NCBI RefSeq assembly: GCF_010728925.1
Contig: NZ_AP022608.1
Span: 3,224,001-3,288,000 of the forward strand
Length of the DNA stretch: 64,000 nucleotides
Origin: Mycolicibacterium gadium
GTDB lineage: Bacteria > Actinomycetota > Actinomycetes > Mycobacteriales > Mycobacteriaceae
Direction of reading: 5' to 3'
Shown: positions 9,141 to 18,525 of the stretch, in pieces
How the letters are laid out: each line of letters starts with the position of its first letter
How positions within the stretch are numbered: the stretch's first letter is position 1
The notes under the pieces: generated by a model
What the model saw: the letters and a program-made list of their open reading frames with translations, nothing else
The model's database searches: none
What the model was told of the DNA's origin: nothing
Program-made: the position numbers and the translations under genes

Positions 9141-10607
9141 TCAGTCCAAGGTGACGGTTACGGTTACTGCCTTGACTTGGGTGTAGGACAACAGTTCCTC
9201 CGTGGACTCTTCGGATCCAACACCTGACGATTTCCAACCGCCGAAGGGCAACCCCCAGTAATGGCGTGCACTGCCGTTTATCCAGACGTAGCCGGCATCA
9301 AGTCCCGCAGCCATGCGGTGGGCTTGGCTTACGTCGTTGGTCCACACCGCGGCGGTCAACCCGAACTCGACGCTGTTGGCAACTTCGACAGCCTCGGCTT
9401 CGTCACGGACGGTCAGCACCGAAAGAACGGGCCCGAAGATCTCGTCGCGGGCGACATCGGCTTGTGGTGCCACTCCAGCCAATACGGTCGGGGCGACATA
9501 CCAGCCTTTGCTACCAACACCCTGCGCGCGTCCTCCACCGGTAAGTACGCTGGCGCCGCCCGCCCGTCCTGACTCGATGGCCCGCAACGACTTTGAGTAT
9601 TGCGCTTGGTCGATGACGGGTCCCATGTCCGTGCCGTCAACGAGCGGGTCGCCTACCTTGATGGCAGCGACCTGATCGACGACCAGATCAATCACCTCGT
9701 CAGCGATCGCTTCGTGCAGCAGCAGTCTGCTTGTTGATCCGCATGATTGGCCCGCGGTGGTGGTGAAGTTCATCCCTACCACGGCGCTTTTGGCAGCCGC
9801 CTCGAGGTCGGCGTCGGGCATGACGATCATCGGGTTCTTGCCGCCGAGTTCCAGCGTGACGTATTTGACGCCGTGCTCGGCCGCCAAGCGCTGGATATGT
9901 CGGCCCGTGCCCGGGGAGCCGATGAAGCCGATTCGCCGGACTAGTGGATGGGCAACCAACGCGGCGCCGGCAGTTGCCCCGTGCCCGGTTACCACCCCGA
10001 ATAGGCCTTCGGGCAGGACCTCCCTGGCGAGCTCGGCGAGCCGGATGGCCGACAACGGTGTTTGATCGGGAGCTTTGAGCACCACGGCGTTCCCCGCCAT
10101 CAGCGGAGCGGCGATCTTGGATCCTGCAAATAGGACGGGATGATTGAAGGGGACGATTCGAGCGACTACGCCGTAGGGCTGCTGCAGCGTGTAGTGCAGG
10201 TTCGCCGAGAGCGGGATAGTCCGTCCGCCGAGGTCGAGCGCGTCGTCTGCCATCAGCTCGAGCACGTCGGCCGCCCACGTGACGTCGTCGCGCATCGCAG
10301 GCAGTGGAAAGCCGCCGTCAATTGCGTCGAGCAGCGCGAGCTCTTCAGAGTGATCGCGCATGAGTGTCGCCAAAGCCCGCAGCGCGGTGCCGCGCTGGCG
10401 AGGCGTCCGCAGCGCCCAATCGCGTTGAGCGGCATGTGCAGTCGCCACCACCCTGTCGACATCCTCACTGCTGCAGTCGGGCACCTGGGTCAGCACGTCG
10501 CCGGTACACGGATCCTCCACGTCGTAGACGCTTTGGCCCTGCAAAGTTGCGTCACCTAGCGGGAGCGTCCACGTTCTCATGACTGCACTCCGTGGGTCGT
10601 CTACCAC
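9141..10607 (-). CDS. NAD(P)+-dependent aldehyde dehydrogenase
   Basis: A 488-residue ALDH-superfamily enzyme. It shows PFNHPVLFAGSKIAAPLMAGN, GFIGSPGTGRHIQ, the catalytic-glutamate motif TLELGGKNP and the catalytic cysteine in AGQSCGSTSRL. The GTG start at 10607 is preferred because of AAGGAGG seven bases upstream. It oxidises aldehydes to acids; candidates in this island are 1-hydroxy-2-naphthaldehyde and 2-carboxybenzaldehyde, but three ALDHs are present and roles cannot be assigned from sequence. Confidence 0.9.
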   Translation of the reverse strand: MVDDPRSAVMRTWTLPLGDATLQGQSVYDVEDPCTGDVLTQVPDCSSEDVDRVVATAHAAQRDWALRTPRQRGTALRALATLMRDHSEELALLDAIDGGFPLPAMRDDVTWAADVLELMADDALDLGGRTIPLSANLHYTLQQPYGVVARIVPFNHPVLFAGSKIAAPLMAGNAVVLKAPDQTPLSAIRLAELAREVLPEGLFGVVTGHGATAGAALVAHPLVRRIGFIGSPGTGRHIQRLAAEHGVKYVTLELGGKNPMIVMPDADLEAAAKSAVVGMNFTTTAGQSCGSTSRLLLHEAIADEVIDLVVDQVAAIKVGDPLVDGTDMGPVIDQAQYSKSLRAIESGRAGGASVLTGGGRAQGVGSKGWYVAPTVLAGVAPQADVARDEIFGPVLSVLTVRDEAEAVEVANSVEFGLTAAVWTNDVSQAHRMAAGLDAGYVWINGSARHYWGLPFGGWKSSGVGSEESTEELLSYTQVKAVTVTVTLD

Positions 10608-10619
10608 TCATCGCCTCCT

Positions 10620-10645
10620 TGATAGTTGACACGTGCTTGTCAGCG
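10620..10645. promoter_or_regulatory. Inverted repeat TGACA-N6-TGTCA upstream of aldehyde dehydrogenase
   Basis: Arms at 10627-10631 and 10638-10642 are perfectly complementary and lie 20-35 bp upstream of the GTG start at 10607. This is a candidate operator; arms are short, so chance occurrence is possible. Confidence 0.3.
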
Positions 10646-10742
10646 GGCATCCTCTTGCTAGCAGATAATATCTCCGCAATACAGAAAGTTTAGCTCATCG
10701 AAAGCGTGCTCCCAAAGCTTCGTTGCCTGCCGGCTGGCCGCA

Positions 10743-11891
10743 TCACCGCACGGATTCGAAGAATGCGCGGATGTCGTCGACGAAGAGCCTCGGTTGTTCC
10801 AGAGCGGCGAAGTGCCCGCCGCGCGGCATGGTCGTCCAATGGGTGATGTTGTAGATCGGTTCGCACCAACTTCGCGGTGCGCGCAGGACCTCCTTGGGGA
10901 AGGCAGCAATACCAGTGGGCAATTCCACACGAGTTGTCGCGTCCAGGGTCTTGAAGCTCTCCCAGTACAACCGGGCCGAGGAGGAGCCACTATTGGTAGC
11001 CCAGTACATCATGACGTTGTCGAGGAGCTCATCGCGGCTGAGCACGTTCTCGGGATGGCCGTCGCAGTCCATCCACGCTGCGAATTTCTCGACGATCCAG
11101 GCCATCTGGCCGACCGGCGAATCGGCCAGTCCGTAGCCGACGGTCTGAGGCCGGGTGGACTGCTGCTCGGAATAGCCTGTCTCCCAACGCTGATAAGTCG
11201 TCAGGGCGGCCAGGGCCAGCTGTTCTTCCTCGGTCGGATCGGTGATGCCGCCCGCTGGAGGGTAAGCGATCGGCATATTCAGATGGATGGCGGCGCAGTG
11301 GCCGCGGTTGCGGCCCATTTGTGTGGTGATCGCTGCGCCCCAGTCGCCGCCCTGGGCGCCGTAGCGCTGGTAGCCAAGGCGCAGCATGAGCGTCTCCCAG
11401 GCCTGCGCGATCTTCCCGACACCCCAGCCGGCGTTGGTGGGCTTGCCGGAGAAACCGTAGCCCGGAAGCGCCGGGCACACCACGTGGAAGGCGTCCTCGG
11501 CCCGTCCCCCGTGGGCAGTCGGGTTGGTCAGCGGCTCGATCACGTTGTGAAACTCCACGATCGAGCCGGGCCAGCCGTGGGTGATCACCAGCGGAAAAGC
11601 CTCTTGGTGCGGAGATCGCTGGTGGATGAAATGGATGTCCACGCCGTGGATTTCGACGACGAACTGATCGAATCGGTTGAGGGCGGCTTCACGGGACCGC
11701 CAGTCGTATCCGTCGGCCCAATAGGCGGCCAGTTCGCGGGTGTACCCGAGCGGGATGCCCTGGGTCCAGTCCGGTACACATTCGGCTTCCGGCCAACGGG
11801 TCCGCGAAAGACGCGTTCGTAGATCGTCGAGAACGTCATCGGCGACGTGGATGCTAAATGGTCTCACTGCGCGCACGGCACTCAAGGTCAC
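10743..11891 (-). CDS. Epoxide hydrolase with EHN domain (alpha/beta hydrolase)
   Basis: A 382-residue protein with the N-terminal epoxide-hydrolase domain (RPFSIHVADDVLDDLRTRLSRTRWPE) and an alpha/beta-hydrolase core: oxyanion segment HGWPGSIVEF, nucleophile elbow QGGDWGAAIT with catalytic Asp, and C-terminal histidine in RGGHFAALEQP. It would open epoxides to diols, plausible for arene oxides formed by a monooxygenase. It is 63 bp downstream of the last mce-associated gene and may be co-transcribed with the mce operon. Confidence 0.88.
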   Translation of the reverse strand: MTLSAVRAVRPFSIHVADDVLDDLRTRLSRTRWPEAECVPDWTQGIPLGYTRELAAYWADGYDWRSREAALNRFDQFVVEIHGVDIHFIHQRSPHQEAFPLVITHGWPGSIVEFHNVIEPLTNPTAHGGRAEDAFHVVCPALPGYGFSGKPTNAGWGVGKIAQAWETLMLRLGYQRYGAQGGDWGAAITTQMGRNRGHCAAIHLNMPIAYPPAGGITDPTEEEQLALAALTTYQRWETGYSEQQSTRPQTVGYGLADSPVGQMAWIVEKFAAWMDCDGHPENVLSRDELLDNVMMYWATNSGSSSARLYWESFKTLDATTRVELPTGIAAFPKEVLRAPRSWCEPIYNITHWTTMPRGGHFAALEQPRLFVDDIRAFFESVR

Positions 11892-11954
11892 TCCTCACAC
11901 GCTGCTATCGGCGGACTTGGGGGCCACCAGCCGACCTTGAAGTTTGGATGGTGC

Positions 11955-12614
11955 TCATTTCGGCTCGAAACCCGATATCAACCAGTGGGATTCGACCTTG
12001 TCGAGGCTGACCTGGACTACGGAGTCGGTCTCTGTCGGCGCGTCTTTGCCCACAGTGGTGGTTTGGTCGACGAACACCATGACGATGGCACGGTTCTTGC
12101 TTACGGAGACGGAGGCGGCGGCTGACACCCTGGCGGTGGCTGAGATTCGTTGCTGCTGTGCCCCAGGAATGACGACATCCTCAGTCAACGATGTATATGA
12201 ACCGCGAAATGGTCCCGTCAGTCGATCGCGCGCGGCCTTGAGTTTCTCGGCTGCCGTTTCGGGTGTGTAGGACAGCATCGCGACCGTCGCTTCGGTGGCG
12301 ACCTGAACGGTTTCAACGCGGGCGCGATCCTCGTCACTGGCGGTTCCTTCTTGATACTTGAAGTAGGCCGCGCCCAGCGCCAGCAACAACGCGATTGAGG
12401 GCAAGAGCCAGAATCCGAGCATCCGCACGAAAGTGCCGCGACGGTCGGCTATCGAGGCCACATCGTCGCGGTCCAGGCATTCTGGCGCTACGGCGGCCTC
12501 GCATCCCGACGCGCTCTTCGATGTTTTCTCGGGTGATGGTGGTTGGGCGTCGGCTCCGGCGGAGTGGGCGGCGTCGCCGTCATCGGGCTCGACTTTCGCT
12601 GGTGAATTCCTCAT
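11955..12614 (-). CDS. Mce-associated membrane protein
   Basis: About 219 residues when begun at ATG 12614, which overlaps the upstream stop as ATGA; the open frame extends further but the coupled start is preferred. It has a charged N-terminus, one transmembrane helix (MLGFWLLPSIALLLALGAAYF), and an extracytoplasmic domain ending VESHWLISGFEPK. This is the usual form of Mas proteins encoded after mceF, which are thought to stabilise the transporter or help substrate transfer. Confidence 0.82.
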   Translation of the reverse strand: MRNSPAKVEPDDGDAAHSAGADAQPPSPEKTSKSASGCEAAVAPECLDRDDVASIADRRGTFVRMLGFWLLPSIALLLALGAAYFKYQEGTASDEDRARVETVQVATEATVAMLSYTPETAAEKLKAARDRLTGPFRGSYTSLTEDVVIPGAQQQRISATARVSAAASVSVSKNRAIVMVFVDQTTTVGKDAPTETDSVVQVSLDKVESHWLISGFEPK

Positions 12615-13258
12615 ACCACGAACTCCACGTCGGCGACCTTCGCATCGTTGCCGACTTTCTGCACCGTGACGCGCATTCGCCATGACCGGGGTTCCTGTTC
12701 TGGCCCATCGCCGACCGTGGTCTTCACGCTGACCGCGACCAGCACCTGGGCCGTGTCACGGGAATGCGATTCCAAGCCGGCCTCGGTAATGGTGCCCACC
12801 GATTTGGACTTCACCTTGTTGACCACGTCGATGAACGGCTGTGACCGCTGGGAGAACTCGTCGTAGAACGTGCCGGTAGCCGAGTCGAGAATGCGCTTTA
12901 CATCGACGTCGGCGTGCTGCCAGTCGATCGTGGTCAGATTCAGTGCGCCTTGCCGTCCGACCTGCACGAATAGCTGACGTTGTTCGGCGGCCTGATGCGC
13001 TTGGTAGGTCTGGAAGCCGAGCCAACTGGTCAGAGCGGCCATCGTCACGGCCGCCAGCAACCCCATCACAAGCGCTAGTCGCTGCGGCGGCATCGGGGTT
13101 CGCGAGGGGGGCGCGGTGTCCCCATGTTGTTTTTCGTTGGCGACTTCGGGGTCCCCGCCGTCGGCGCCTTCGGCCGAACCGACATCGACGGTGTCATCAG
13201 GGGCCGTCCCACTCGCTGTGGGATCGTCGGCCGGGTCGTCGGCGGTGTGGATGGTCAC
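12611..13258 (-). CDS. Mce-associated membrane protein
   Basis: A 215-residue protein: acidic N-terminus of about 60 residues, one transmembrane helix (RLALVMGLLAAVTMAALTSW), then an extracytoplasmic domain with DWQHADVDVKRILDSATGTFYDEF, a segment common to Mas proteins. It overlaps mceF by 4 bp and the second mas gene by 4 bp, so it is part of the mce operon. Confidence 0.85.
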   Translation of the reverse strand: MTIHTADDPADDPTASGTAPDDTVDVGSAEGADGGDPEVANEKQHGDTAPPSRTPMPPQRLALVMGLLAAVTMAALTSWLGFQTYQAHQAAEQRQLFVQVGRQGALNLTTIDWQHADVDVKRILDSATGTFYDEFSQRSQPFIDVVNKVKSKSVGTITEAGLESHSRDTAQVLVAVSVKTTVGDGPEQEPRSWRMRVTVQKVGNDAKVADVEFVV

Positions 13259-14715
13259 CGTTCACCGTCCTTTGGCGGAAGCAGCATGTCCTGCCAGGTC
13301 TGATCCCCGGCAGCATTCCGGCCCAAATCCGCCTGCCTGTACTGTTTTCCATCCGGTCCGATGTAGCTGCCTGTGCTCGGGTCGTACTCGGCGACCGGAA
13401 TCGGGGCGGTCGCCGGCACCGGGGTGGGCGGTGGCGTTCCTGGCGGCAGCTGCGGAACCGCCTGACCGGACAGCGTCGCATTCGGATCGCCTTTCCAGTT
13501 GGTGCCGTCGTTGAGTGGTACGTAGTTTTCGTCGCTTTCGCACATCTTCACCGTGGGCGCACGCTTTCCCGGCCGAGTCACACAGGGCAGGTTGCGCGCT
13601 CCGCGGACGTTCGTGAGGCCGGATTCCTGCGGTATCCGGCAGTAGAAGTCACCGGCGGGCTTCGGTGGGTAATCCACTTCAGACGGTACGCGTTGCTGTT
13701 GGGCGGGTAGGTATCCCGTTCTGCACGGCGGGGGCACATTGAGGTTCAGGTTGAAGGACAAGAACACACCTTTGTAGTCCTGTTTGGTGTTTCGGTTGGC
13801 CAGTGCGGCACCTTGGAGGCCGGCGATCTCAATCGGGTAGAGGGCGAGGATCTGCTCGAGATTAGGTTGATAGGTCAGGGCCACTTGCCCGAGGCTGACC
13901 ATATTGGCCAGCAGGATGGGCAGAGTGGGCCGTACGCGGTCAAACAGCTGACGTACCTGGTCAGCGGCGGGGGGTCCGTTGACCAGTAGGCCTTTCACCG
14001 ATTCGTCGTGCAGCTGCAACTGATTGGTGATTTGAGCGAGATTGGCTGCCCAGGTCTGGATGGAGTCGGAGGTTTCGGTCTGGGTATCAAGGACGGGCTT
14101 GGATTCGTCGATCAGGGTGGTCAGTGCAGGCAGGTTGTTGCGCGCATCGATCGCGAGCGTGGTGGCACCCCGGGTCAGCCGGGAAAGTTCAGGCCCCAGA
14201 CCACCGAAAGCCGTGTAGGACTCGTCGATCACCGTTTTGAGGTTGTTGCGCGGGATCGCTTGGACACCGGTGTTGACACCCCGCAGCAGTGCGTTGATGT
14301 CGGCAGGGACCGAGGTGCGGTCGGCCGATATCACGTCGCCGTTCTCCAACGGCGCGCCGTCACCGCTTCGCGGGACGAGGTCGACGAACAATTCGCCTAC
14401 CGCGGTCTGGCTGCCCACGTGAGCGTCGAGGTCGGCCGGGATCTTGATGTCTGACTGCAGCGACAGCACGGCGTCGACGCCCGTGTCACTGAGGCGGACA
14501 TCTGAGACCCGGCCTACCGTCGCGCCGCGGTAGGTCACGTTGGCGTTGTCGTACAGGCTTGCTGAGTCCTGAAGCTTCATGGTGACCTGATAGCGGCCGA
14601 CACCGAAGAGCAGGCTCGGCAGCCGAAGGTAGTAGAAGCCCATGGTTCCACCGGCCAACAGCGTCACCGCTCCGAACACGGCCAGCTGCACCCGAACTCG
14701 TTTACTCAGGTACAT
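13255..14715 (-). CDS. mceF: MceF-type substrate-binding protein
   Basis: About 486 residues from ATG 14715, chosen because it overlaps the mceE stop (TAATG); the frame is open upstream to 14802. It has an N-terminal anchor (VQLAVFGAVTLLAGGTMGFYYL), the MCE/MlaD domain (YQVTMKLQDSASLYDNANVTYRGATVGRVSDV), a long helical region and a C-terminal tail rich in proline. MceA-F are thought to form a hetero-hexameric tunnel carrying lipids or other hydrophobic molecules across the envelope. The ATPase MceG is not in the window, as is usual. Confidence 0.93.
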   Translation of the reverse strand: MYLSKRVRVQLAVFGAVTLLAGGTMGFYYLRLPSLLFGVGRYQVTMKLQDSASLYDNANVTYRGATVGRVSDVRLSDTGVDAVLSLQSDIKIPADLDAHVGSQTAVGELFVDLVPRSGDGAPLENGDVISADRTSVPADINALLRGVNTGVQAIPRNNLKTVIDESYTAFGGLGPELSRLTRGATTLAIDARNNLPALTTLIDESKPVLDTQTETSDSIQTWAANLAQITNQLQLHDESVKGLLVNGPPAADQVRQLFDRVRPTLPILLANMVSLGQVALTYQPNLEQILALYPIEIAGLQGAALANRNTKQDYKGVFLSFNLNLNVPPPCRTGYLPAQQQRVPSEVDYPPKPAGDFYCRIPQESGLTNVRGARNLPCVTRPGKRAPTVKMCESDENYVPLNDGTNWKGDPNATLSGQAVPQLPPGTPPPTPVPATAPIPVAEYDPSTGSYIGPDGKQYRQADLGRNAAGDQTWQDMLLPPKDGER

Positions 14716-15854
14716 TACGGTCCTTGGTCCAACCGGTAGGGGACAATTAGCGGATTTCGCGCGGTGTAGGGGCTTGGCAGTTGCCCGATCGTGCGGCCCC
14801 ACTGCAATTCGAGTTCGGTGAGGTTGCCTTCGAACCGGGTACCGGTGAATAGCGCCGCGTCGATGCGACTTAATGTCAAGTCGACGATGGTGGTGATATT
14901 GGCGTAATCACCCCGCCACCACTTGGTCAGGTTGTCTTTCACAAACGGAATCGTGGTGAACAGGTTCAGTGAACGGGTCAACGCGGGACCGGCGTTCGCC
15001 AGTGATTCCAGTACCGGTCCCAGGTCGTTCAAGATCTGGATCAATGACTCCTGCGACTGGTTGACTGTGTCGGCGGCCAGTGCGCCGAATTTGCCGAGCT
15101 GGTCGACCGCCTCCACGAGCTGGTCGCGTTCGGCGTTAATCACCGCCAGCGCGTCGGGAATCGTTTCTAGCGCCTTGTCGATGACCGGTTTTTGTGCGGC
15201 GAACTGGGCGGCCAGATTGTTGAGGCTCTCGGTGGCCGCGATGATGTCGTCGATTTGACCGTTGACGTTGGCGGTGAAGGTGTCCAGTTGTGTGAGCAGG
15301 CTGCGGAATTCGTTTTCGCGGCCTCCCAGCGCGGACGTGAGTGCTGTGGTGATGTCCTGTACCTGCCCCACTCCGCCGCCGTTGAGCAGGAGGGAGACCG
15401 ACGCCAGGGTCTGTTCGGTGGACGGGTAGGCCCCAGCCGAGGACAACGGAATCAGCGAACCGGCCCGGAGTTTTCCCGCCGGGCGAACATCGGTGGGGGG
15501 CGCCAACTCGATGTGTAGCGAGCCCAGCAGGCTGGTTTGACCCAGCGACACGGTCGAGTTGGCGGGAAGGTCGACGCCACCATCGAGTGCGAGGGTAAGC
15601 AGCGCATGCCACCCTCGACGCTCGATCTTCGTGACCGTACCCACATTGACGTCACCCACTCGGACACGCGAGTTCGGCTGAAGGTTTTCGACATCGGGCA
15701 TTTCGGCTTGGATCGTGTAAGAGCCCTGCCCGTGGCCTTGCGTCCCGGGCAGCCGAAAGGAGTTCAAGCCGCGAAAACCGCATCCCGGCAGCGCGGCGAT
15801 GGTCAGCGCGATCACGAGCACCGCGGCGGCACGAAAGCAGCGCTTCCCCGTCAT
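14715..15854 (-). CDS. mceE: MceE-type lipoprotein
   Basis: A 379-residue lipoprotein: signal sequence CFRAAAVLVIALTIAALPGC with lipobox LPGC, then the MCE domain (YTIQAEMPDVENLQPNSRV, GDVNVGTVTKIE) and a helical region. MceE is the lipid-anchored member of each Mce complex (LprK in M. tuberculosis mce1). It overlaps mceD by 4 bp. Confidence 0.94.
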   Translation of the reverse strand: MTGKRCFRAAAVLVIALTIAALPGCGFRGLNSFRLPGTQGHGQGSYTIQAEMPDVENLQPNSRVRVGDVNVGTVTKIERRGWHALLTLALDGGVDLPANSTVSLGQTSLLGSLHIELAPPTDVRPAGKLRAGSLIPLSSAGAYPSTEQTLASVSLLLNGGGVGQVQDITTALTSALGGRENEFRSLLTQLDTFTANVNGQIDDIIAATESLNNLAAQFAAQKPVIDKALETIPDALAVINAERDQLVEAVDQLGKFGALAADTVNQSQESLIQILNDLGPVLESLANAGPALTRSLNLFTTIPFVKDNLTKWWRGDYANITTIVDLTLSRIDAALFTGTRFEGNLTELELQWGRTIGQLPSPYTARNPLIVPYRLDQGP

Positions 15855-17200
15855 GAGCCGCCCCCGGGTGGAATCATCATGCCGGGCAGCCCGGCGGCCG
15901 GATCGGTGGGCTGACCCGACGGGCCAGAAACCGGCACCGGGGCTTCAGCAGGCAGCGCTGGCCCGGCAAGCGGTGGCGGCGCATTCGGGTCGGAGGCGGT
16001 TGCATCGGGTGGCGAAATCGGTTGCGGCGGAACGTAGTCCGGCCGCATCCAGTCCTCACTGTACGTCACTTCATTCGGCCGGGCGCTGGCCTGGACGAAC
16101 GGGTTCACCCCGATCGGGGGGAAGTTATATTGGCGGTTCTTGATGATCGGCGCCAAGTACTGCACGCATAATTTCGCCGATTGTTCGCTGTTCAGTCGCG
16201 AGGCGGCCTGTACTGCGCCGCACAAAAAAGTAATTGGATCCGAAAAGTTGGCGACGTTGAGCACTCCGGTGAGTGTGCCCTGGGCGGGCTTGTAGAGGTT
16301 GGCGGCGTTTGACAACGTCGTCGGCGCGATATGCAGCAGCTGTTTGATGTCGTCGATGCTGCCCGTCAGTGCATCGGAGACCGACGTCAACTTGTCCGAC
16401 GTGGCGCCGATCGTCTCGCGGTTTGCGGCGACGAAGGCCGTCAGGTCGCCCACCACGTCATTGAGGTTCTTCACAGCGTCCCCGACTTCGGTCGGGTTGT
16501 TGGTCAGGAGCCCGGTTACCGCCGCCAGGTTCTGATTCAGCTGACGTACCAGCACAGTGCTGTCCTGCAGCGCAGACACGAGTGTCGAAAGATTCTTGAC
16601 GCTGCTAAAGATGTCCGGGCTGTGATCGGCTAGCGCGGACACCGACTGTGACAACTTGATGATGGCGTCGCGTATTGCCGGGCCTTGGCCACGCAAGTTG
16701 TCGGCGGCGGTGTTTACCAGGGCGCCCAGCGTGCTGACTCCGCCGGGCTCGGTTGGCTGCAGCAGTGTCGTCAACCGTTCGAGCTGTTGCCGGAACTCGT
16801 CGAACTCCACTGGAACAGCGGTGCGTTCTCTGGGGATGACGGCGTTGTCCTGCAGCATCGGGCCACCGGTGTAGCCGGGGGTCAATTGGATGGCGCGAGA
16901 GGTCACCAGCGTCGGCGACAGGATCACCGCTTTGGCCTCGGCGGGCACCGTGTATTTGGCGTCGAACCAGAACGCGATTTTGACTAGTGTGGGCTGCGGT
17001 TCGATGGCCTCGATCCCGCCTACGCGAACGCCCTTTATACGCACATCATCGCCGACGAACACTCCGTTGCTGTTGTCGAAGTAGGCGACGACGTGCACAC
17101 GATCGACCTGGTGTGCCGCACGCGTCACCGCAATCGCGCCGCCCACAATGAGGCTGACCAAAACGATTGCCAATGCGAGTTTGGTCCGAGAGTTTGTCAT
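15851..17200 (-). CDS. mceD: MceD-type substrate-binding protein
   Basis: A 449-residue protein with N-terminal membrane anchor (LALAIVLVSLIVGGAIAV), MCE domain (VVAYFDNSNGVFVGDDVRI, GVRVGGIEAIEPQP), long helical region and a proline-rich C-terminus. Order and overlaps (4 bp each side) fix it as the D position of the operon. Confidence 0.93.
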   Translation of the reverse strand: MTNSRTKLALAIVLVSLIVGGAIAVTRAAHQVDRVHVVAYFDNSNGVFVGDDVRIKGVRVGGIEAIEPQPTLVKIAFWFDAKYTVPAEAKAVILSPTLVTSRAIQLTPGYTGGPMLQDNAVIPRERTAVPVEFDEFRQQLERLTTLLQPTEPGGVSTLGALVNTAADNLRGQGPAIRDAIIKLSQSVSALADHSPDIFSSVKNLSTLVSALQDSTVLVRQLNQNLAAVTGLLTNNPTEVGDAVKNLNDVVGDLTAFVAANRETIGATSDKLTSVSDALTGSIDDIKQLLHIAPTTLSNAANLYKPAQGTLTGVLNVANFSDPITFLCGAVQAASRLNSEQSAKLCVQYLAPIIKNRQYNFPPIGVNPFVQASARPNEVTYSEDWMRPDYVPPQPISPPDATASDPNAPPPLAGPALPAEAPVPVSGPSGQPTDPAAGLPGMMIPPGGGS

Positions 17201-18525
17201 GGTCTGCCTTGGGGGATCGAGGAGTCTGTTGGTCCGGGCGCGACTTCGTCGGGCGCCGGCACGAAGACCGGGCTTGGCGTCGGCGGCTGTGGGAACTGCT
17301 GATCGGGTGGCGGGGGTGCCGGCGGACCTGGCGGCGGGCCGCCTGGCGGCGGGGCCGGTACGGGTTCGCGGTACGGGTAGCGGGGATCGCCCGGGTTTCC
17401 AGTGATCGCATCCGGCAGAGTCAATTTGGGGTCGCCGCCCTGGCCGGTCCTCGGATATGGAATCGGTAGCGCCGGGGTGCCGGGCTGGCCCACCTGGGGG
17501 TCGGTGCGCTCGGAGGGCAGCAGCACGTTGGGATCCAGACCGAGATCGGAGAATGCCGCATCGACGAACGGTTGAATGAACTGTCCAGGCACTAGGTTGG
17601 CGAGGTAAGCGTTGAAGAAGGGACCGGCAGCGACGGTCTCGCCGAACTGCATTGCATAGGCCGCCAGTCCTTTGATGGACTCTTGGATCTGAACTTTCCG
17701 GTTGTCGAGGATCGCGAGAACCTCGTTGAGTTTGTCGAGTGCAGGTTTGAGCGTCGTCTTGTTTTCCGCAATGAACCCGGCGATCTGCCGACTGAGCTGA
17801 GTGATGTTCGTCGAGATCTCATCCAGCGCAGCGCTTTGCGAACGCAGCTGCGCCAGCAACGCATTGGTGTCGGAGATCAGACGCACTATGTCGGTAGTGC
17901 GTTCGCCCAGGACGGTGGTCGCCTTGGCGGCGTTCGCGAGCAGTTCGCGCAGCCGGGCATCGCGCTGGTTGAGAGTTTCCGAGAAACGTGCGACACCTGC
18001 GACGGCGAGGCGCAGGTCATCGGGGGTGTCTTGGAGCGTCTGGGACAGCACTGTTAACGACGTTGACAGCTGCTCGGTGTCGAGCCCGCTGATGGTAGTC
18101 GTAAGGTCTCCGAGGGCGTCCGGCAATTGATACGGTGAGGTCGTCCGCTCGACAGGGATGGCGCCGGAGAGTGTCCCCGCGCCGCGGGTGGTGAGATCAA
18201 GGACCTTATTGCCAAGCACACTGGTCGTCTTGATCGACGCCTCGCTGCGGTCCCCCAGCCGGATACCGTCGGCCACCGTGAACTTGACCAGTACCCACTG
18301 CCCGTCGAGCGTGATGCTCTCGACTTGGCCGGCGGGAGCGCCCGACACCCGCACCGGGGCTCCGGTGGTCAGTCCACCAGCCTCGTCGAAATATGCCGAA
18401 TAGGTCTTGCCGGAGGAGACGAACGGCAGCTTGCTGTAGTTGAGCGCGCCGACTACGAGCACGGCGGTGGCCAATACACCGATGGTTCCCATGAGAACGA
18501 AGTTGCGCTCCGCGAACGGCTTCAT
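17197..18525 (-). CDS. mceC: MceC-type substrate-binding protein
   Basis: About 442 residues from ATG 18525, which overlaps the mceB stop (ATGA); the frame stays open to 18537. It has an N-terminal anchor (VLMGTIGVLATAVLVVGAL), MCE domain (YSAYFDEAGGLTTGAPVRVSG), helical region, and a C-terminal tail of about 70 residues dominated by proline, typical of MceC. Part of the six-subunit transporter. Confidence 0.93.
   Translation of the reverse strand: MKPFAERNFVLMGTIGVLATAVLVVGALNYSKLPFVSSGKTYSAYFDEAGGLTTGAPVRVSGAPAGQVESITLDGQWVLVKFTVADGIRLGDRSEASIKTTSVLGNKVLDLTTRGAGTLSGAIPVERTTSPYQLPDALGDLTTTISGLDTEQLSTSLTVLSQTLQDTPDDLRLAVAGVARFSETLNQRDARLRELLANAAKATTVLGERTTDIVRLISDTNALLAQLRSQSAALDEISTNITQLSRQIAGFIAENKTTLKPALDKLNEVLAILDNRKVQIQESIKGLAAYAMQFGETVAAGPFFNAYLANLVPGQFIQPFVDAAFSDLGLDPNVLLPSERTDPQVGQPGTPALPIPYPRTGQGGDPKLTLPDAITGNPGDPRYPYREPVPAPPPGGPPPGPPAPPPPDQQFPQPPTPSPVFVPAPDEVAPGPTDSSIPQGRP

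Noticed and set aside
17220..17410. Apparent tandem repeat in the mceC 3' end
   Set aside because: It is low-complexity proline-rich coding sequence, the usual tail of MceC, not a nucleotide repeat array.
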